DNA from: Fremontodendron californicum
Taxonomy: Eukaryota > Streptophyta > Magnoliopsida > Malvales > Malvaceae
Assembly (NCBI GenBank): GCA_030761205.1
Contig: JAULJL010000021.1
Coordinates: forward strand, 13,931,160 to 13,995,159
Direction: 5' to 3'
DNA length: 64,000 bases
This document shows, one piece after another, positions 47,301 through 59,339 of this stretch (position 1 is the first letter of the stretch; every line of letters starts with the position of its first letter). The translations under genes and the position numbers were made by a program. Under the pieces are notes generated by a model, which saw only the letters and a list, made by a program, of their open reading frames with translations, did no database searches and had not been told where the DNA came from.

Positions 47301-48347
47301 GATTTATATTTTTTTTTTGGTGTTATGTTGTTTGTTATATGATTTTGAATATTCCATGTTATCCTATGATTTTCATTTAGTCATTTATTTTTGTCACATC
47401 ATTTAGCATTTACTATGTTCATGCATTATTATTTTTATTTTCATGCATATTCCATGATAACATTGTACTATGTTACATATCATTCCATGTCTTTTCATTT
47501 AGAATATGTTATGTTACTTAGGTTATTTCATTTCATTTAGGATATTTCAGTTCATTTAGAATATGCTATGTCATTTAAATTAAATCATTTAGGTTGCATT
47601 ATATTATCTAGACTTTGCTATGTCATTTTATTTATATCACACATATTCATATTCATTTTTTAAAATGTTTTAAAAAAAAAAAGATAATGATTTTCAATAA
47701 AATAAAGATATTTTTGAGTTGAAATAATTCATGAGTTCTCTGCCGGGTTTGCTGGGGAGGATATCATTAATTATTATTAGTAACGAAATATCTTCTTTAA
47801 AACGAGAATGATTCGAAAAAATTTTCAAAGTAATAAAAATTTCTATATTTTGCCACGTTTGTCGAGAAATATAGGAAAATTTTAAATTAATAAATTCTGG
47901 ATCATTTTCAATAAAAATGGAATAATTTTTCTTTAAATTGGGAATTAACTTGAAATACTAAATTAAAAATCGACTTTTACCGAGACTTGAGATAACACAC
48001 GATTAATACGGTACCGTTTTATACGGACGTTGTGGGGGTGCTAATCCTTCCCCACACGTAACCGAGTCTCGACCCCGCTTCTTTGATTTCTCTGGTTTAA
48101 AATGCAGACTTGAAATTGGTTTTAAAAATGTTTTAATTAATTTTAAAATGTTTTACAAAATCGGTTTTAATAGGTGGCCGATCACACCTAAAAAAGATTG
48201 GTGGTGACTCCATGTCTTTTTCAAGGTCATTTTCAAAACCTTCATTTTTCAAGAGGAATTAAGTCGACTTTTCTTCGGTTTTTTTAATGTCACGCTTAAC
48301 GAATATAAAGTATTGCGATAAGACTTGTTATTTTTTAGGTTGCGACA
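44329..48347 (+). repeat. Long terminal repeat C (3' LTR, 4.0 kb, internally deleted)
   Basis: It starts TATAGACACC and ends GGTTGCGACA. It aligns with LTR B, but the part matching 23770-25019 is replaced by about 125 bases of filler (46617-46740). A 34-base tandem duplication (ATAAGTTCTAAGGAACTTCT...) lies at 46397-46462. Confidence 0.88.
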
Positions 48348-48527
48348 AAAACAATATTAAAGACAAGTAAGCAATTAAGAGTCACCATTGATAGGGAAAA
48401 TAATGCAAATAACCAAGTGATGTATTATGATAAAGCAAAATGTCTACCTCAATGAAAACTTATGAAGAAAAGGCACAATGCTCTGTCCAGCTTAAGTCAT
48501 TAGATTACAGGGCTGTTACTTTTTCAG

Positions 48528-48814
48528 AGAATTGAAACCTTGCCGACTCTCACACTAGAAACCACAAGCAAAGAACAATTTGATTCACAAATGAATTTTG
48601 TGCAGCAACAGTTTTTAGAAAGTAATCTAGATGATTTACAAAATCAATCATCTCAGGTAAAAAATTTTAAAAAGTTGTTTATTTTTATTTTATAACTTAT
48701 TATCATATCATATTAATTACATATGTTAACTTTTTATAGAAGGGTTTAGAGCACGATAATGAATATGGTGGGAAAAACCATTCTTCTAACTTTCCTCCTC
48801 TTTTAGGATCATGA
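48528..48814 (+). pseudogene. Possible last two exons of an unidentified gene cut off by the Ogre-like insertion
   Basis: 48528-48656 follows the acceptor TACTTTTTCAG and ends in CAG|GTAAAA. It is open in one frame (RIETLPTLTLETTSKEQFDS...NLDDLQNQSSQ). 48740-48814 follows TTTTTATAG, continues in phase and ends in TGA (KGLEHDNEYGGKNHSSNFPP...). Two consecutive in-phase exons with good splice sites are unlikely by chance in AT-rich DNA. The serine/glutamine/asparagine-rich peptide gives no family. Any 5' part would lie left of 21661, where I find none. Confidence 0.3.
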
Positions 48815-51800
48815 ATTCCATATTTTTTGAACTTATGCAATTGCAATTGAACCGTTCAAAAACAGAATTGACGTATATGGATCAAAGTAGTCAGTACTGT
48901 GCTGGTAAACGTACCGTTTTTCTTTTTGTATTGGTATGTATCGATACCAGTGTATTTCAACGTACCGTTCTGGGTTTACCGGTATTTTTCAAATATTTTT
49001 TCATATCTATTACTTTACTAACATTAAAATCAATCCCCTAAAGCCATGCGAGGCAAGAATTAGAGATTTTGGAGCCATGATAACTAGCCAACTAAGCAAT
49101 GACATTAATCAATGTTTTGAGGGTTAATTAGGTCATTTTAATAGCCAACTAAACAATGATTTAATCAATGCTTTTTACGGTTAATTAGGTCATTTTATTG
49201 AACTAATTTAGGCCTGATTTTTAAATGATTTTGGATTTATGTAGATTTTGACATGTTTGTTTCTTCGTATCGTGTTCATGCTATTTTTCGTATCGTGTTT
49301 ATGTTCGTGTTATTTTTTCGTATGTTCAAAGTATTATAAATTTATATAAATTTTTACATGTTAATAATTCGTTTTATGTAGATTTTGACACGTTTGTGTA
49401 TTTGTGCTGTGTTCATGTTATTTTTTGTGTCGTGTCGTATTTTATTATTTTTTTTCATGTGTTCGTGTCGTGTTTCAATTCATTCAAATATTTTGTATAG
49501 TTTGTCATGGTGACTCAATATAAAGAAAATTTTGCATGTTCGTGTCATGTCCCAATTCATCCCATATTTTACATAATTTGTCATAATGATTCAATTTAGA
49601 GAGAATTGTATGTTCGTATCATGTTCGTGTTATTTTATCGTGTGTTTAAAATATTATAAATTTATTACACGTCAATAATTCATTTATGTAAATTTTGACA
49701 CTTTCGTGTATTTGTGTCATGCTCATGTTATTTTTCATTTCGTGTTTTGATTATTTTTTTTTCATGTTGTGTTCGTTTCGTATAATCATGTTGTGTCCGA
49801 AATTACCAAGTCTAATTGATACTATTCAAATAACTCTCAATTTTGTGTAGGGTGTCATCATGTTCGTGTTATTTTTCCTATCATAATGGTAATCAATATA
49901 TTATATATTTATATAAATTTTGACACATTAATAATTCGTTTTATATAGATTTTGACACGTTTGTGTATTTGTATCGTGTTCATGTCATTTTCTGTGTCAT
50001 GTCATGTTTTAATTATTTTTCCCATGTAATGTTCATATTGTATAATTATGTTGTGTCTGAAATTACAGGATATAATTGACCATATTCAAATAACTCTCAT
50101 TTTATACCAGGTGTCATATAAGGATAGAGGTTATTATTTTTTTTGAATTATTTTTACTCCTCTTGCTTTTTTATCTTTCAAATTTATTATAAAATATCAA
50201 TTCAAATTCGATAACATATCCGCAGCAAAGCGCGAGCAGTTATCTAATATATATTTATAAAGCTCATTTCCAAGTTTTCTAATAAAATATATGTTATATA
50301 CAATATACATCTCAATTACACACAGAAACACATATATATATATATATGTGTGTGTGTTTATATGCAAATATAAAATTTTAAATATTTAATATATAAAATT
50401 TTTAATCATAAATAAATAAAATAAATATTATAAAATTATAAAATATAGAGTAAATTATTATTAATTATATTCAATAGTCTAATTTAATAAATATATTTTT
50501 TGAATGAAATCATTAAAAAATAAAAATTATTATCACTAAAAAAATTAAGAATTGGTAAAAAAATCAAGTGATTTTTTTTTTAAATAAAAAATTAAAATCT
50601 TGTACCAACTGATACAGGTCGACGCAAATCGATACAGGCTGGTACAGACCGATACGACCGATACAAAAATCAAACAGTACAATGTTGGTATCGAATCGTT
50701 TTTCTTCAAAACCGATACGTATCAGCTAGTATGACCGATATCGATGCAGTACCGACCCTGGTACGGCACCGACTACCATAATATGAATGCTTTATAATAT
50801 TTATTTAATATTTTATCTATTTCTATAAGTTGTATTAATTGTTGAATGCAATTTTTAATACAAGTATAGTATTTACTAGGATTAATAATTTATAGTATTA
50901 TTTTATTAAATATATTTTCTTGATAAAATATAAAAAAATTAAAATATGCTAAATAACGAGTTTGTAGAGGAAAACACCGCTAAATAGTTGATGTCTATTG
51001 GACAAAACACCGTTAAATAACGACCTTTAACTAATTAAACACCGATATATGACAGCGTTTATAAGACATAATACTGCTAATTTAGTAGCATTTGCCACAT
51101 GTAATTGTCGCTGATTAATGGTGTTTTAAATTATAAACATCATTAATTAGCGACGTTTTTTCGTTTTGAAACGCTGCAAAAAAAATTCATTAAAACATCC
51201 TGTAAAAATTATAAGTCCATTATTGTTTTCGTAAAATACTGCTAATTTAACATATAATCAGTAAAAATTATATGTTTGGACAAAAATCAAATATGATGGG
51301 ACTCGACAACCTAAAAATTTCAGGACTTTCATCTCAGTAGCACTGTTTTTGTTTTTTGTTGAACAAGGAAGTTGTGTTAAGAAATGATATGGGATTTTTT
51401 TTTTAAGGTGATCCTTTAAAAAAATATTTTTTGATGCACTATTTTCACCAAAATTAAGAGAGGATATGGCTTTTAAATAATTAAAATTTGTGTGTTTCAC
51501 CCAAATTGTTAAATAAAAACTATAGAATTCCTCCTATAGCCATTATTGTGGTATTTAATTTATATTCTTAATTAATGTTAAAAACATAAAAAGAAAAAAT
51601 GGTTAAAGATTGATGAATCATGTTGCTCTTTAATAAATCTAATGAATCAAAAATTAGCCCCTAGCAAAGTCTAGACTTGCTCAAGAATCGGGTAGCATGT
51701 CCGACTTGACAAGTCCGATCTAAATTAGATTGGGTCTGAGTAAAAAAATTTATAATTCGGCTCGACTCGACTCGATCCGACCCAACCCATCCCATCCCGA

Positions 51801-52192
51801 ATTATTATTTATTAAATAAAAAATATTTTTTATTTAAATTTAATTATAAAATATATATTAATATTAATATAAAAATAAAAATAAAAATAAAAATAAAAAT
51901 AAATTATTAATATTTTAATAATCTAAGACAAACAAAGACATCAAGTAATCAACAATGAGAGTCCATTTCAAAAAGTTAAAACTCAAAAAAGAATGATAAA
52001 TATTGATGAGTTCTCATTATTTTAGAATTAAAACCAGAGGCATTGAATTTTGAGAAAAGATTGTTTGGTTTTAGACATAATTTAAAACATTTTGACCAAC
52101 AATTTGCTGGTTTATATGTTTTGGGAGTTGTATTTGGTTGGTATGGTGTCGTTGGTTTAAACATTGAAAAAAAAAATGACATTTAAAAATGA
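48815..52192. other. AT-rich relic DNA without a gene
   Basis: 48890-48990 (GGTAAACGTACCG, GTATCGATACC) and 50610-50770 (GATACAGGTCGACG, GGTACGGCACCGAC) look like the two decayed ends of one element. 49240-50050 has four or more drifting CGTGTTCATGTTATTTTT units. 50945-51180 has TAAATAACG/GCGGTGTTT-like words. 51670-51925 is a relic of the family seen at 17499. Confidence 0.45.
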
Positions 52193-52201
52193 TGTTTTAT
52201 C

Positions 52202-52641
52202 GGTTTTTTTATACTAATATAGCTAAAAAAAAAATTAAACCCCAAATTACCGTTACTTTTTTATTATTTCCCAAAATACGGACATTTTTTTTTCAGCTGG
52301 GAAATCGCCATCCCCCATGGCGATTTCCCAGCGTGTTTTTTTGCAAATTTGCAAAAAACACCAAGGGAAATCGCCATGGGGGATGGCGATTTCCCTTGGT
52401 CTTTTTTGCAAATTTGCAAAAAAATACCAAGGGAAATCGCCACCCCCCATGGCGATTTCCCTTGGTAATTTTAGCCAATTTTGCTAAAACCATGAAGGGA
52501 AATCGCCATGGGGGGTGGCGATTTCCCTTCATGTATATTTTTTTTTTTAATTAATAAAAAAAATTATATTAAAACAATATTTTATTTTAATTTGATAAAT
52601 TTATTTTTAAAAATTATAAATTAAATTAAAATATTTTTTTT
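52202..52641 (+). repeat. Left terminal inverted repeat with four DNA hairpins
   Basis: Four palindromes lie at 52296-52332, 52360-52400, 52425-52467 and 52492-52532. Each has arms GGGAAATCGCCA / TGGCGATTTCCC around a CCCCC or GGGGG centre, extended by GCT...AGC, ACCAA...TTGGT or ATGAA...TTCAT. GCAAATTTGC-type palindromes sit between them. The outer AT-rich part pairs with the right repeat down to about 52641. Confidence 0.9.
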
Positions 52642-53303
52642 ATAGGTTTGGTTATTTATTTTTTTAAAATATATATTAAAAATGTAATTTAATTTATTAT
52701 TACAATTTTATAAAAAATAAAAATATATTTCTTATTAAAATTTAAAAAGAAGATTATATAAAAAATAAAATTTTTATATCAAAAATTTAATTTTTTATAA
52801 TTTTGTAATATTATAAAAAAGAAAATTTAATTTATATCAAAAATAATTTAATGATGTAAAATGTAAATAAATTTTTTTTAAAAGAAATTTATCGAGTCAT
52901 TTTTTTAAATAAAGAAGTTATTTTTAAGTTGGTATCGTAAAATATTTTTTTTAATTTGATTAGTTTTTTTGAGTTGGTATTCGATTAACTCGTGACATTA
53001 ATTTAATCATTGTTTTTAATAATAATATAGATTGTTACAGTTTAAAACTGGATATTTGATAAAAAAAATTTAATTTAATTTCTGATTAATTTTTTTTTTC
53101 TTATTATAATTTAAAAAGAAAATTAAATTAAAATGAAAAAAAGAAAAGCAACTTATCATGTAATTTGGATTATTATATTAAAATTAAATAACAACATTAA
53201 GATATAAATTAAAATAAAATATAACAATTAATTTCCGAACAAATTACATGAAATGCAAAACATATAAATTTATATTAGAAATTTAAAACACATTACAATT
53301 ATT

Positions 53304-56189
53304 CTAATTATTGCGTGGTGTAGAGCAACAGTGTCGAGTTCTTCTAGTGCGTGGTGGTTGCACCCGTCGTTCAACCTCGTCAGTGGCACGTATTCGCGGT
53401 CCACCACGACCTCTTGCTATAACCGCCACTGGTTCCGGTTGTATGTCATCAGTCGTTTCATCCGTATCAAAAATTTGAAACCCACTGCTGGATGAGCCAA
53501 CACCTAGTTCACCCATAACGGGAACCTGACTACTAGATGCACCCATAAATGATGTAGCATCAAATGCTGACGAAGGGGTTCCAAACTGATACATGGATGT
53601 TAAATATGCTGAACTTGGACTTAGGACGGGGAGCTGGTCATCTAACCTCGTTCTTGGCGGTGATGGTCGGTAACACTCATCAACGTCATATCCGGGGTGA
53701 CTTACGGAATAACGATGGCTGGATGGTACTCCATGATCCCGTTCAGGTTCAGGATGATCAAATGACATCCTCGGTGCTGTGAACTCCGATGAGGTCGGTT
53801 GACGCCTTCGCCCACGTTGTCGGCGAGGTCTAGGAGCATCCATATCCTGTGTAGGAGGGACTGGAGCTGAAGTTTGTCCGGTAAATGGCATACTCCTAAC
53901 ATCCTCGTGCATCGACGATGGACAAACGAAAGGCCGACCTTCATTTCTATACCATCTTATGTAATCAGCAGACGGGTTGAAATTATTACCAACAATCGGG
54001 TAACCTATCGGAATTCGTTCAAAACGTATGTTCCACCATTGGATCCAACGTTCATGCTTCGCAGGCCAGAATTCATCATTACGACCACGCATGTCGACCT
54101 TGTGAAGCTTATCAAGGTTCATCGGGGCTGCAGGAATTGGTTGTTGCATCCCAAATTGTCGCAACACCCGGTCAGTTTGGTGCCACTCTACATATGAAAA
54201 GCATATCAATGCTGTGTTTGCTTTCCATATATTGAAATTATTGTAGGCATCCGATGGGAGGCATGCCATAATTTCACTCGAGGAATATGGCATCCACAGA
54301 AACTGCGAATAATTATTACAAATTATTAGTTTCATAAGGATTAAATAAAAAAAAAACTTCAATGTAATAATCGAAATATTTACCTTATCATATCCTAGTC
54401 GATCTAGTCGTAGTCTTATACTTGCAAGATCGCTCGGAGTCTCTGTAAAATCTCTACCCGTACTCCTACTCCACCTATTAAAATGCATATAATATCTTAA
54501 TGACCTATAAAAATACAATTTCGTACAAAATTAATAAAATAGTAAAGATTATTACCTGCTTGCAAGGGGGTATACAGCCGAAATATCCACGCGCGGAGCA
54601 AGAAATGGTAGCCGATACCAAGCCCATGATTGTAGAAGCACTAGACATCCACCTATGTCATGGTTTTTTGGAACTGTAGCTCGGCAAAGTTCTCTATACA
54701 AAACTGCCAAACACGCAGAACCCCAACTATAATTTGCTGCTTCCTCTAAATCACGTAGCAATGGAAGATACATTAAATGTACCCGACTGCTCGATTTGTC
54801 AGGCATCAGTAATCCTCCAATCAAACGTAAAATATATGCTCTAGCAGCATATTGTATTTGTTGTTCGGTTGCATGTAATGGCAGATTTTGAAACGTTTTC
54901 AACCAAGTCAGTCTCACCGTTGAGCCAGATACGACGTCTTCTGGAGGTACCTCACCCAATAGATCTTGACACAGTTCATTCCAATCTAGCAGGCTTCCGC
55001 CTGTAACTGCATCGCCATGGATCGGAAGTCCAAGTTGCAGCGCAACATCTTCGAGACTGACCGTGCATTCACCACATGGAAAATGAAAAGTGTGCGTCTC
55101 GGGTCTCCATCGTTCGACCAACGCAGAGATTAAATCGGGTTGTATCACAAGTCGTCGAATTTGACTTGCGTGATAAAATCCGGCTCTTCTTAAGTGGTCG
55201 ATAATATAAGGATGCGGGTCCTCCAATGTAAATTTCCTCGAACGTAATACGCGACGAGTTTCCTGTTATAATAATAAAAATTAATATATTATAAAACTAT
55301 AACAATTAAAAAGTAATAAATAAAACTATAAAATAACAAAATAATAATATAATATAATATAAACAATAATAATATAATATCATATAAAACAATAATAATA
55401 TAATATAATATAATATAATATAATATAAACAATAATAATATAATATAATATAAAACAATAATAATATAATATAAAACAATAATTTCGTATAAAAAAACAA
55501 TAATAATATAATATAAAAAAATAATAATATAATATAAAAAAACAATAATAATATAATATAATATAAAGAATAATAATATAATATAATATAAAAAACTATA
55601 ATAATATAATATAAAACAATAATAATATAAAAAACAATAATAAAAGAATATAATACAATAATAATATAATATAAAACAATAATAATATAAAAAACAATAA
55701 TAATATAATATAATATAAAACAATAATAATATAATATAATATAAAACAATAATAATATATAAAACAATAATAATATAATATAAAACAATAATAATATAAA
55801 AAACTATAATAATATAATATAAAACAATAATAATATAAAAAACAATAATAATATAATATAATACAATAATAATATAAAAAACAATAATAATATAATATAA
55901 AACAATAATAATATAATATAATATAATATAAAACAATAATAATATATAAAACAATAATAATATAAAAAACAATAATAATATAAAAAACAATAATAATATA
56001 ATATAACACAATAATAATATAAAAAACAATAATAATATAAAAAACAATAATAATATAATAATATAAAAAACAATAATAATATAAAAAACAATAATAATAT
56101 AAAAAACAATAATAATATAACAATTTACTTACCTCGTTAAATATAACCTCCGAGATGTGATTTTCTTGTAACCTCAATAGTGAAGCCAT
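53304..56189 (-). CDS. Plant mobile domain (PMD) protein, transposon-borne, four exons
   Basis: Exons (minus strand): 56189-56133 (MASLLRLQENHISEVIFNE; donor GTAAGT), 55262-54556, 54474-54384, 54302-53304 (stop). All junctions are GT...AG and in phase, giving about 617 residues. The PMD core starts with HPYIIDHLRRAGFYHASQI, then LVERWRPETHTFHFP and GECTVSLEDVALQLGLPI, WLKTFQ, and AARAYILRLIGGLLMPD. A later LLQSWAWYRLPFLAP is followed by an exon junction to RLRLDRLGYDK and FLWMPYSSSEI. These are hallmarks of the MAIN/MAIL-like PMD family. From about residue 440 the tail is low-complexity, with RPRRQRGRRRQ. Host PMD proteins act in the nucleus in silencing and genome stability; the role of transposon copies is unknown. 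No stops or frameshifts, so it may be expressed. Confidence 0.87.
55280..56122. repeat. AT microsatellite (AATAATATAAAA(C)-type) filling the first PMD intron
   Basis: Some 840 bases consist almost wholly of AATAATAT, AATATAATAT and AAAAC words. Long frames of Ile/Leu/Tyr/Phe across it on the minus strand are artefacts. It fills nearly all of the intron between 56132 and 55263. Confidence 0.92.
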
Positions 56190-56304
56190 TTCAAAATATT
56201 GTTGTAGAAAAAAAAAATTTGTAGAAAGAAATTTTTTTTGGTAGAAAAATGAAAAAATTTTGAAAGAAAATGAAAATTTGAATAGAGGAATGAAAATTTG
56301 AAGA

Positions 56305-56402
56305 AGAGGAGGGGGGTATTTATAGAAGGTGGGGGTGTGGGGGGGAGGGGGGACGTGGGGGGTGGGGGGAGGGGGATGGGGGCAACGGTCATATGACCGT
56401 TG
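56305..56402 (-). promoter_or_regulatory. G-run / C-run tract upstream of the PMD gene
   Basis: About 100 bases with many G runs on the plus strand (GGGGGTGTGGGGGGAGGGGG and similar), in otherwise AT-rich DNA, 115-215 bases before the PMD start codon. It could form G-quadruplexes on the non-template side. A regulatory role is inference. Confidence 0.4.
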
Positions 56403-56540
56403 CCCCTTTCAATTTTTTTTTTTTTTTTTTTTTTAATTTTTTGTTTTCATTTGAAATTTAAAATTAAAAAAAAAATTCAAAATATTAAATTATAAAAAAA
56501 CCTAAAATATATTTTACGAATTTTTAAATTTTTTTAAATT

Positions 56541-56983
56541 ATAAAAAAAATATTTTAATTTAATTTATAATTTTTAAAAATAAATTTATCAAATTAAAAT
56601 AAAATATTGTATTAATATAATTTTTTTTTATTAATTAAAAAAAAAAAATATACATGAAGGGAAATCGCCACCCCCATGGCGATTTCCCTTCATGGTTTTA
56701 GCAAATTTTGCTAAAATTACCAAGAGAAATCGCCATGGGGGGTGGCGATTTCCCTTGGTATTTTTTTGCAAATTTGTAAAAAACACCAAGGGAAATCGCC
56801 ATCCCCCATGGCGATTTCCCTTGGTGTTTTTTGCAAATTTGCAAAAAAACACGCTGGGAAATCGCCATGGGGGATGGCGATTTCCCAGCTGAAAAAAAAA
56901 AGTCCGTATTTTGGGAAATAATCAAAAAGTAACGGTAATTTGGGGTTTAATTTTTTTTATAGCTATATTAGTATAAAAAAATC
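56541..56983 (-). repeat. Right terminal inverted repeat with four DNA hairpins
   Basis: Palindromes at 56653-56693, 56719-56760, 56783-56825 and 56853-56889 mirror the left repeat in order. Unit 2 has one arm change (AAGAGAAAT for AAGGGAAAT). The outer end is GTATAAAAAAATC, followed by the target duplication. Confidence 0.9.
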
Positions 56984-56992
56984 TGTTTTATC

Positions 56993-59334
56993 AGCCATGG
57001 TTCTTGGAAGATGTGTTGGATGTGATGCTTGGGAAGCTTCTGTCTGTTACTTAATTTATTTAATGATTTTCAATTACTTTTCTTTCTAAATATTCTTCTC
57101 TTAATTAAATATTTTCCTTGCTTTGAGTTAGACATTATAACTCACATTCCCATCTATTATAGAACACTCCTTTTAAAATTACTTCCCAAGGTTGACCAAA
57201 TTTCAATCATATTTTATGTTTTTTCTGTCAGTCATATAAATATAATATAAATTATTAAATATGTTAAAATTTTAAATATAAATATGATATATGTATTAAA
57301 AATATCGTATTAATTATGTAAATCGTATTTAAATATATCATATCATATTGTATTTATTAATTATATTATATTTTCGTATCATGTTTAAAATTATTGAATC
57401 TAAATCCTACAATTACTTCTCTCTCTTTTAGCATTAATATTGAACTGTTCAATAAGTCAATTAGTCTATAACTAGGGCACCATATGGACAAATTCTTTCC
57501 ATTAGCTAGTGGTCTTAGAAAAAACTCCATTTCTTTCAACTGTTTAAATAATTTATTATTAATAAAATAATCTCACGAGCCAAACAGAATTAGGTCTAGA
57601 TCTAATAATTTAATAATTCCTGGTTGAAATCTAATTTGAGTTAGGTTAAACCGTATTTGTGTGTTTGATGTAGACCTGTTAAAAAATTAAGTAGTTTGTT
57701 TGGTCCGACAAGTTCGGCCTGTATTATTATTTATTAAATAAAAAATATATTTTATTTAAATTTAATTATAAAAAAATATATAAATAAAATATTTTAATAT
57801 TTTAATAATTTATGAACAATAAAACGAGATTACGGATCGACCCGAATCCAACCCTAAATAGGTTTAGGCAAGGAAACAAATTCTAGACTTCAGTCCGACC
57901 CATGAACATGATCTAATTTGACGAGTAACCCGATTTTTTCCCTTAAATGAAAATTAACTTGCAACCACCAATTGAATATCAAGTTCTGCTATATAGATAT
58001 TATTGGAATTTGATGATAATTTTTTTTTTTTTGGGTTCTTTTATAGTTTAATTTGTCACTTGATTAACTTAAAGTGTTTGTGTCAATAAGGGCCCTAATT
58101 AATGATTCTTTTGTTTTTAATTCATAGGAGTAGATAAATTTTCTCTTGGTCTAAGAACTCAATGCAATAATGGTTTCAAATTAAATCATTATTCTTAAAT
58201 GACTAACCAACTTTTGGTTATTGGTGGTGTACCAAAGTGATTAGCATCCAATTCCATTCCGTTCGGCCATCAAAGGAAACCTTAGATTAGAATCTTGATT
58301 TTGTTGATAAGTTTTTTTTTTTTTTTTTTTTTTCTAATCTAAATCCTAACAACTTTTTTTTTTCTAAGAAAAAAAAAATAAAATAAAAGAATGACAGATA
58401 TTTATTCTATAGTCAGTAGAGTTTTTAAATTTTATAAGCAAGATTAATAGGATGACAGATATTTGTTAGAGTATATTTAAGAAACAAAAAATTAATTTAA
58501 AAAAAAAAATTGAAACATGACATCCTCTTAATCTCTTGTAAAATTAAAAAATTTCACCACTAAAACTAATGTCTCAAAAACTAATCGATCTTTCGTAATT
58601 TGATTTTAATACAAAACGTATATGTCTCTATGCTATAAAACTCTTGTTTCGAATCTCGAATTTAACTAAAGTAATTCATTGATCTTCTGCAAAATTGAAA
58701 TTTGATCCCAACATTTACAAATTCGTCCTTTCTAGATTCTCTCTTGAACTTCAATCTTCTTTATTAAAAGAAAAAGAAAAAAAAAAGAAAATTATTGTTT
58801 CATTCGCATAATAAAAATGTGGCGTTTCAAATTGGTGTTCTATTGTCGGTGTACCTGTGGGTTGTTGTGTATCAAAATTATTTAAAATTTCATGCTCTTT
58901 TTTGGCCACCTAAAATAATGTTTTTTTTTTTTCTCTCATTGAACATGCAATGTGACTTCTTTATTATTAAATAAACTAGAAAATGACTCCACTTTGTCGG
59001 GGTATTTTTAATTTTTTTAATTAATTAATAATAATAAATTAATTTTAAATTATATTTTATTAAATAATAAAATTTTATTTTAGGATTATAATAATATTAA
59101 TATAATAATATTTTTTTAATTATAAAATTTAAATTTATGATAATTGTTTATTTATAAATTACGTAATATAAATGCATTTTCAAATGTTATTTATATATAT
59201 ATGTAAATATTTAGACTTTATTGTATGCTGTATATTTTTATTTATAAGAGGTAAAAAATAAGAAAATAAAATTGTGGTTTGTATTTTATTCTCTCGTAAG
59301 ATCGATTTTCTCACATAGGTTAGCAGCAAGTTCG
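56993..59334. other. AT-rich intergenic DNA, no gene seen
   Basis: 57660-57930 is a relic of the family at 17499 and 51670 (GACCTGTT..., GGTCCGACAAGTTCGG, GTCCGACCCATGAACATG). Homopolymer T and A runs lie near 58312-58335 and 58360-58375. No coding region supported. Confidence 0.45.
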
Positions 59335-59339
59335 TTTTT

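Larger units (their letters stand above)
21666..48347 (+). mobile_element. Giant Ogre/Tat-like Ty3/gypsy element, full length but lacking a recognisable pol, with a nested insertion
   Basis: The target duplication AAAAC lies at 21661-21665 and 48348-48352, which proves that the two LTRs belong to one insertion. Order: LTR B (21666-26626), primer site (26630-26649), leader, two gag remnants, non-coding body interrupted by the Athila-type element 32768-41794, 3' repeat array (43300-44080), polypurine tract, LTR C (44329-48347). It spans 26.7 kb, or about 17.6 kb without the nested element. I saw no protease, RT, RNase H or integrase motifs, so it is non-autonomous or deleted. Ogre/Tat assignment rests on LTR size, tRNA-Arg-type primer site, the gag type and the 3' tandem repeats. 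Confidence 0.88.
52202..56983 (-). mobile_element. Complete MULE with hairpin-rich terminal repeats carrying a plant mobile domain gene
   Basis: The target duplication TGTTTTATC (9 bp, typical of Mutator-like elements) is at 52193-52201 and 56984-56992. Long inverted repeats (about 440 bp; 52202-52641 and 56541-56983) start GGTTTTTTTATACTAATATAGC / GATTTTTTTATAC. The only gene is the spliced plant mobile domain gene on the minus strand. No transposase is present, so it depends on a relative such as the element at 60884, whose end is the same. Confidence 0.88.

Noticed and set aside
52189..52554. Several ORFs with GNRHPPWRFP-type repeats here and at 56631-56925 and 60974-61262
   Set aside because: They read through the hairpin palindromes of the MULE ends on both strands, so symmetric ORFs are expected. 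Not genes.
53564..54197. Plus-strand ORFs of 72 and 107 codons
   Set aside because: Antisense shadows of PMD exon 4.
55289..56189. Long minus-strand ORFs rich in Ile, Leu, Tyr and Phe (up to 252 codons)
   Set aside because: Translation of the AT microsatellite in the PMD intron. Only the first 19 codons (56189-56133) are real, ending at a GTAAGT donor.
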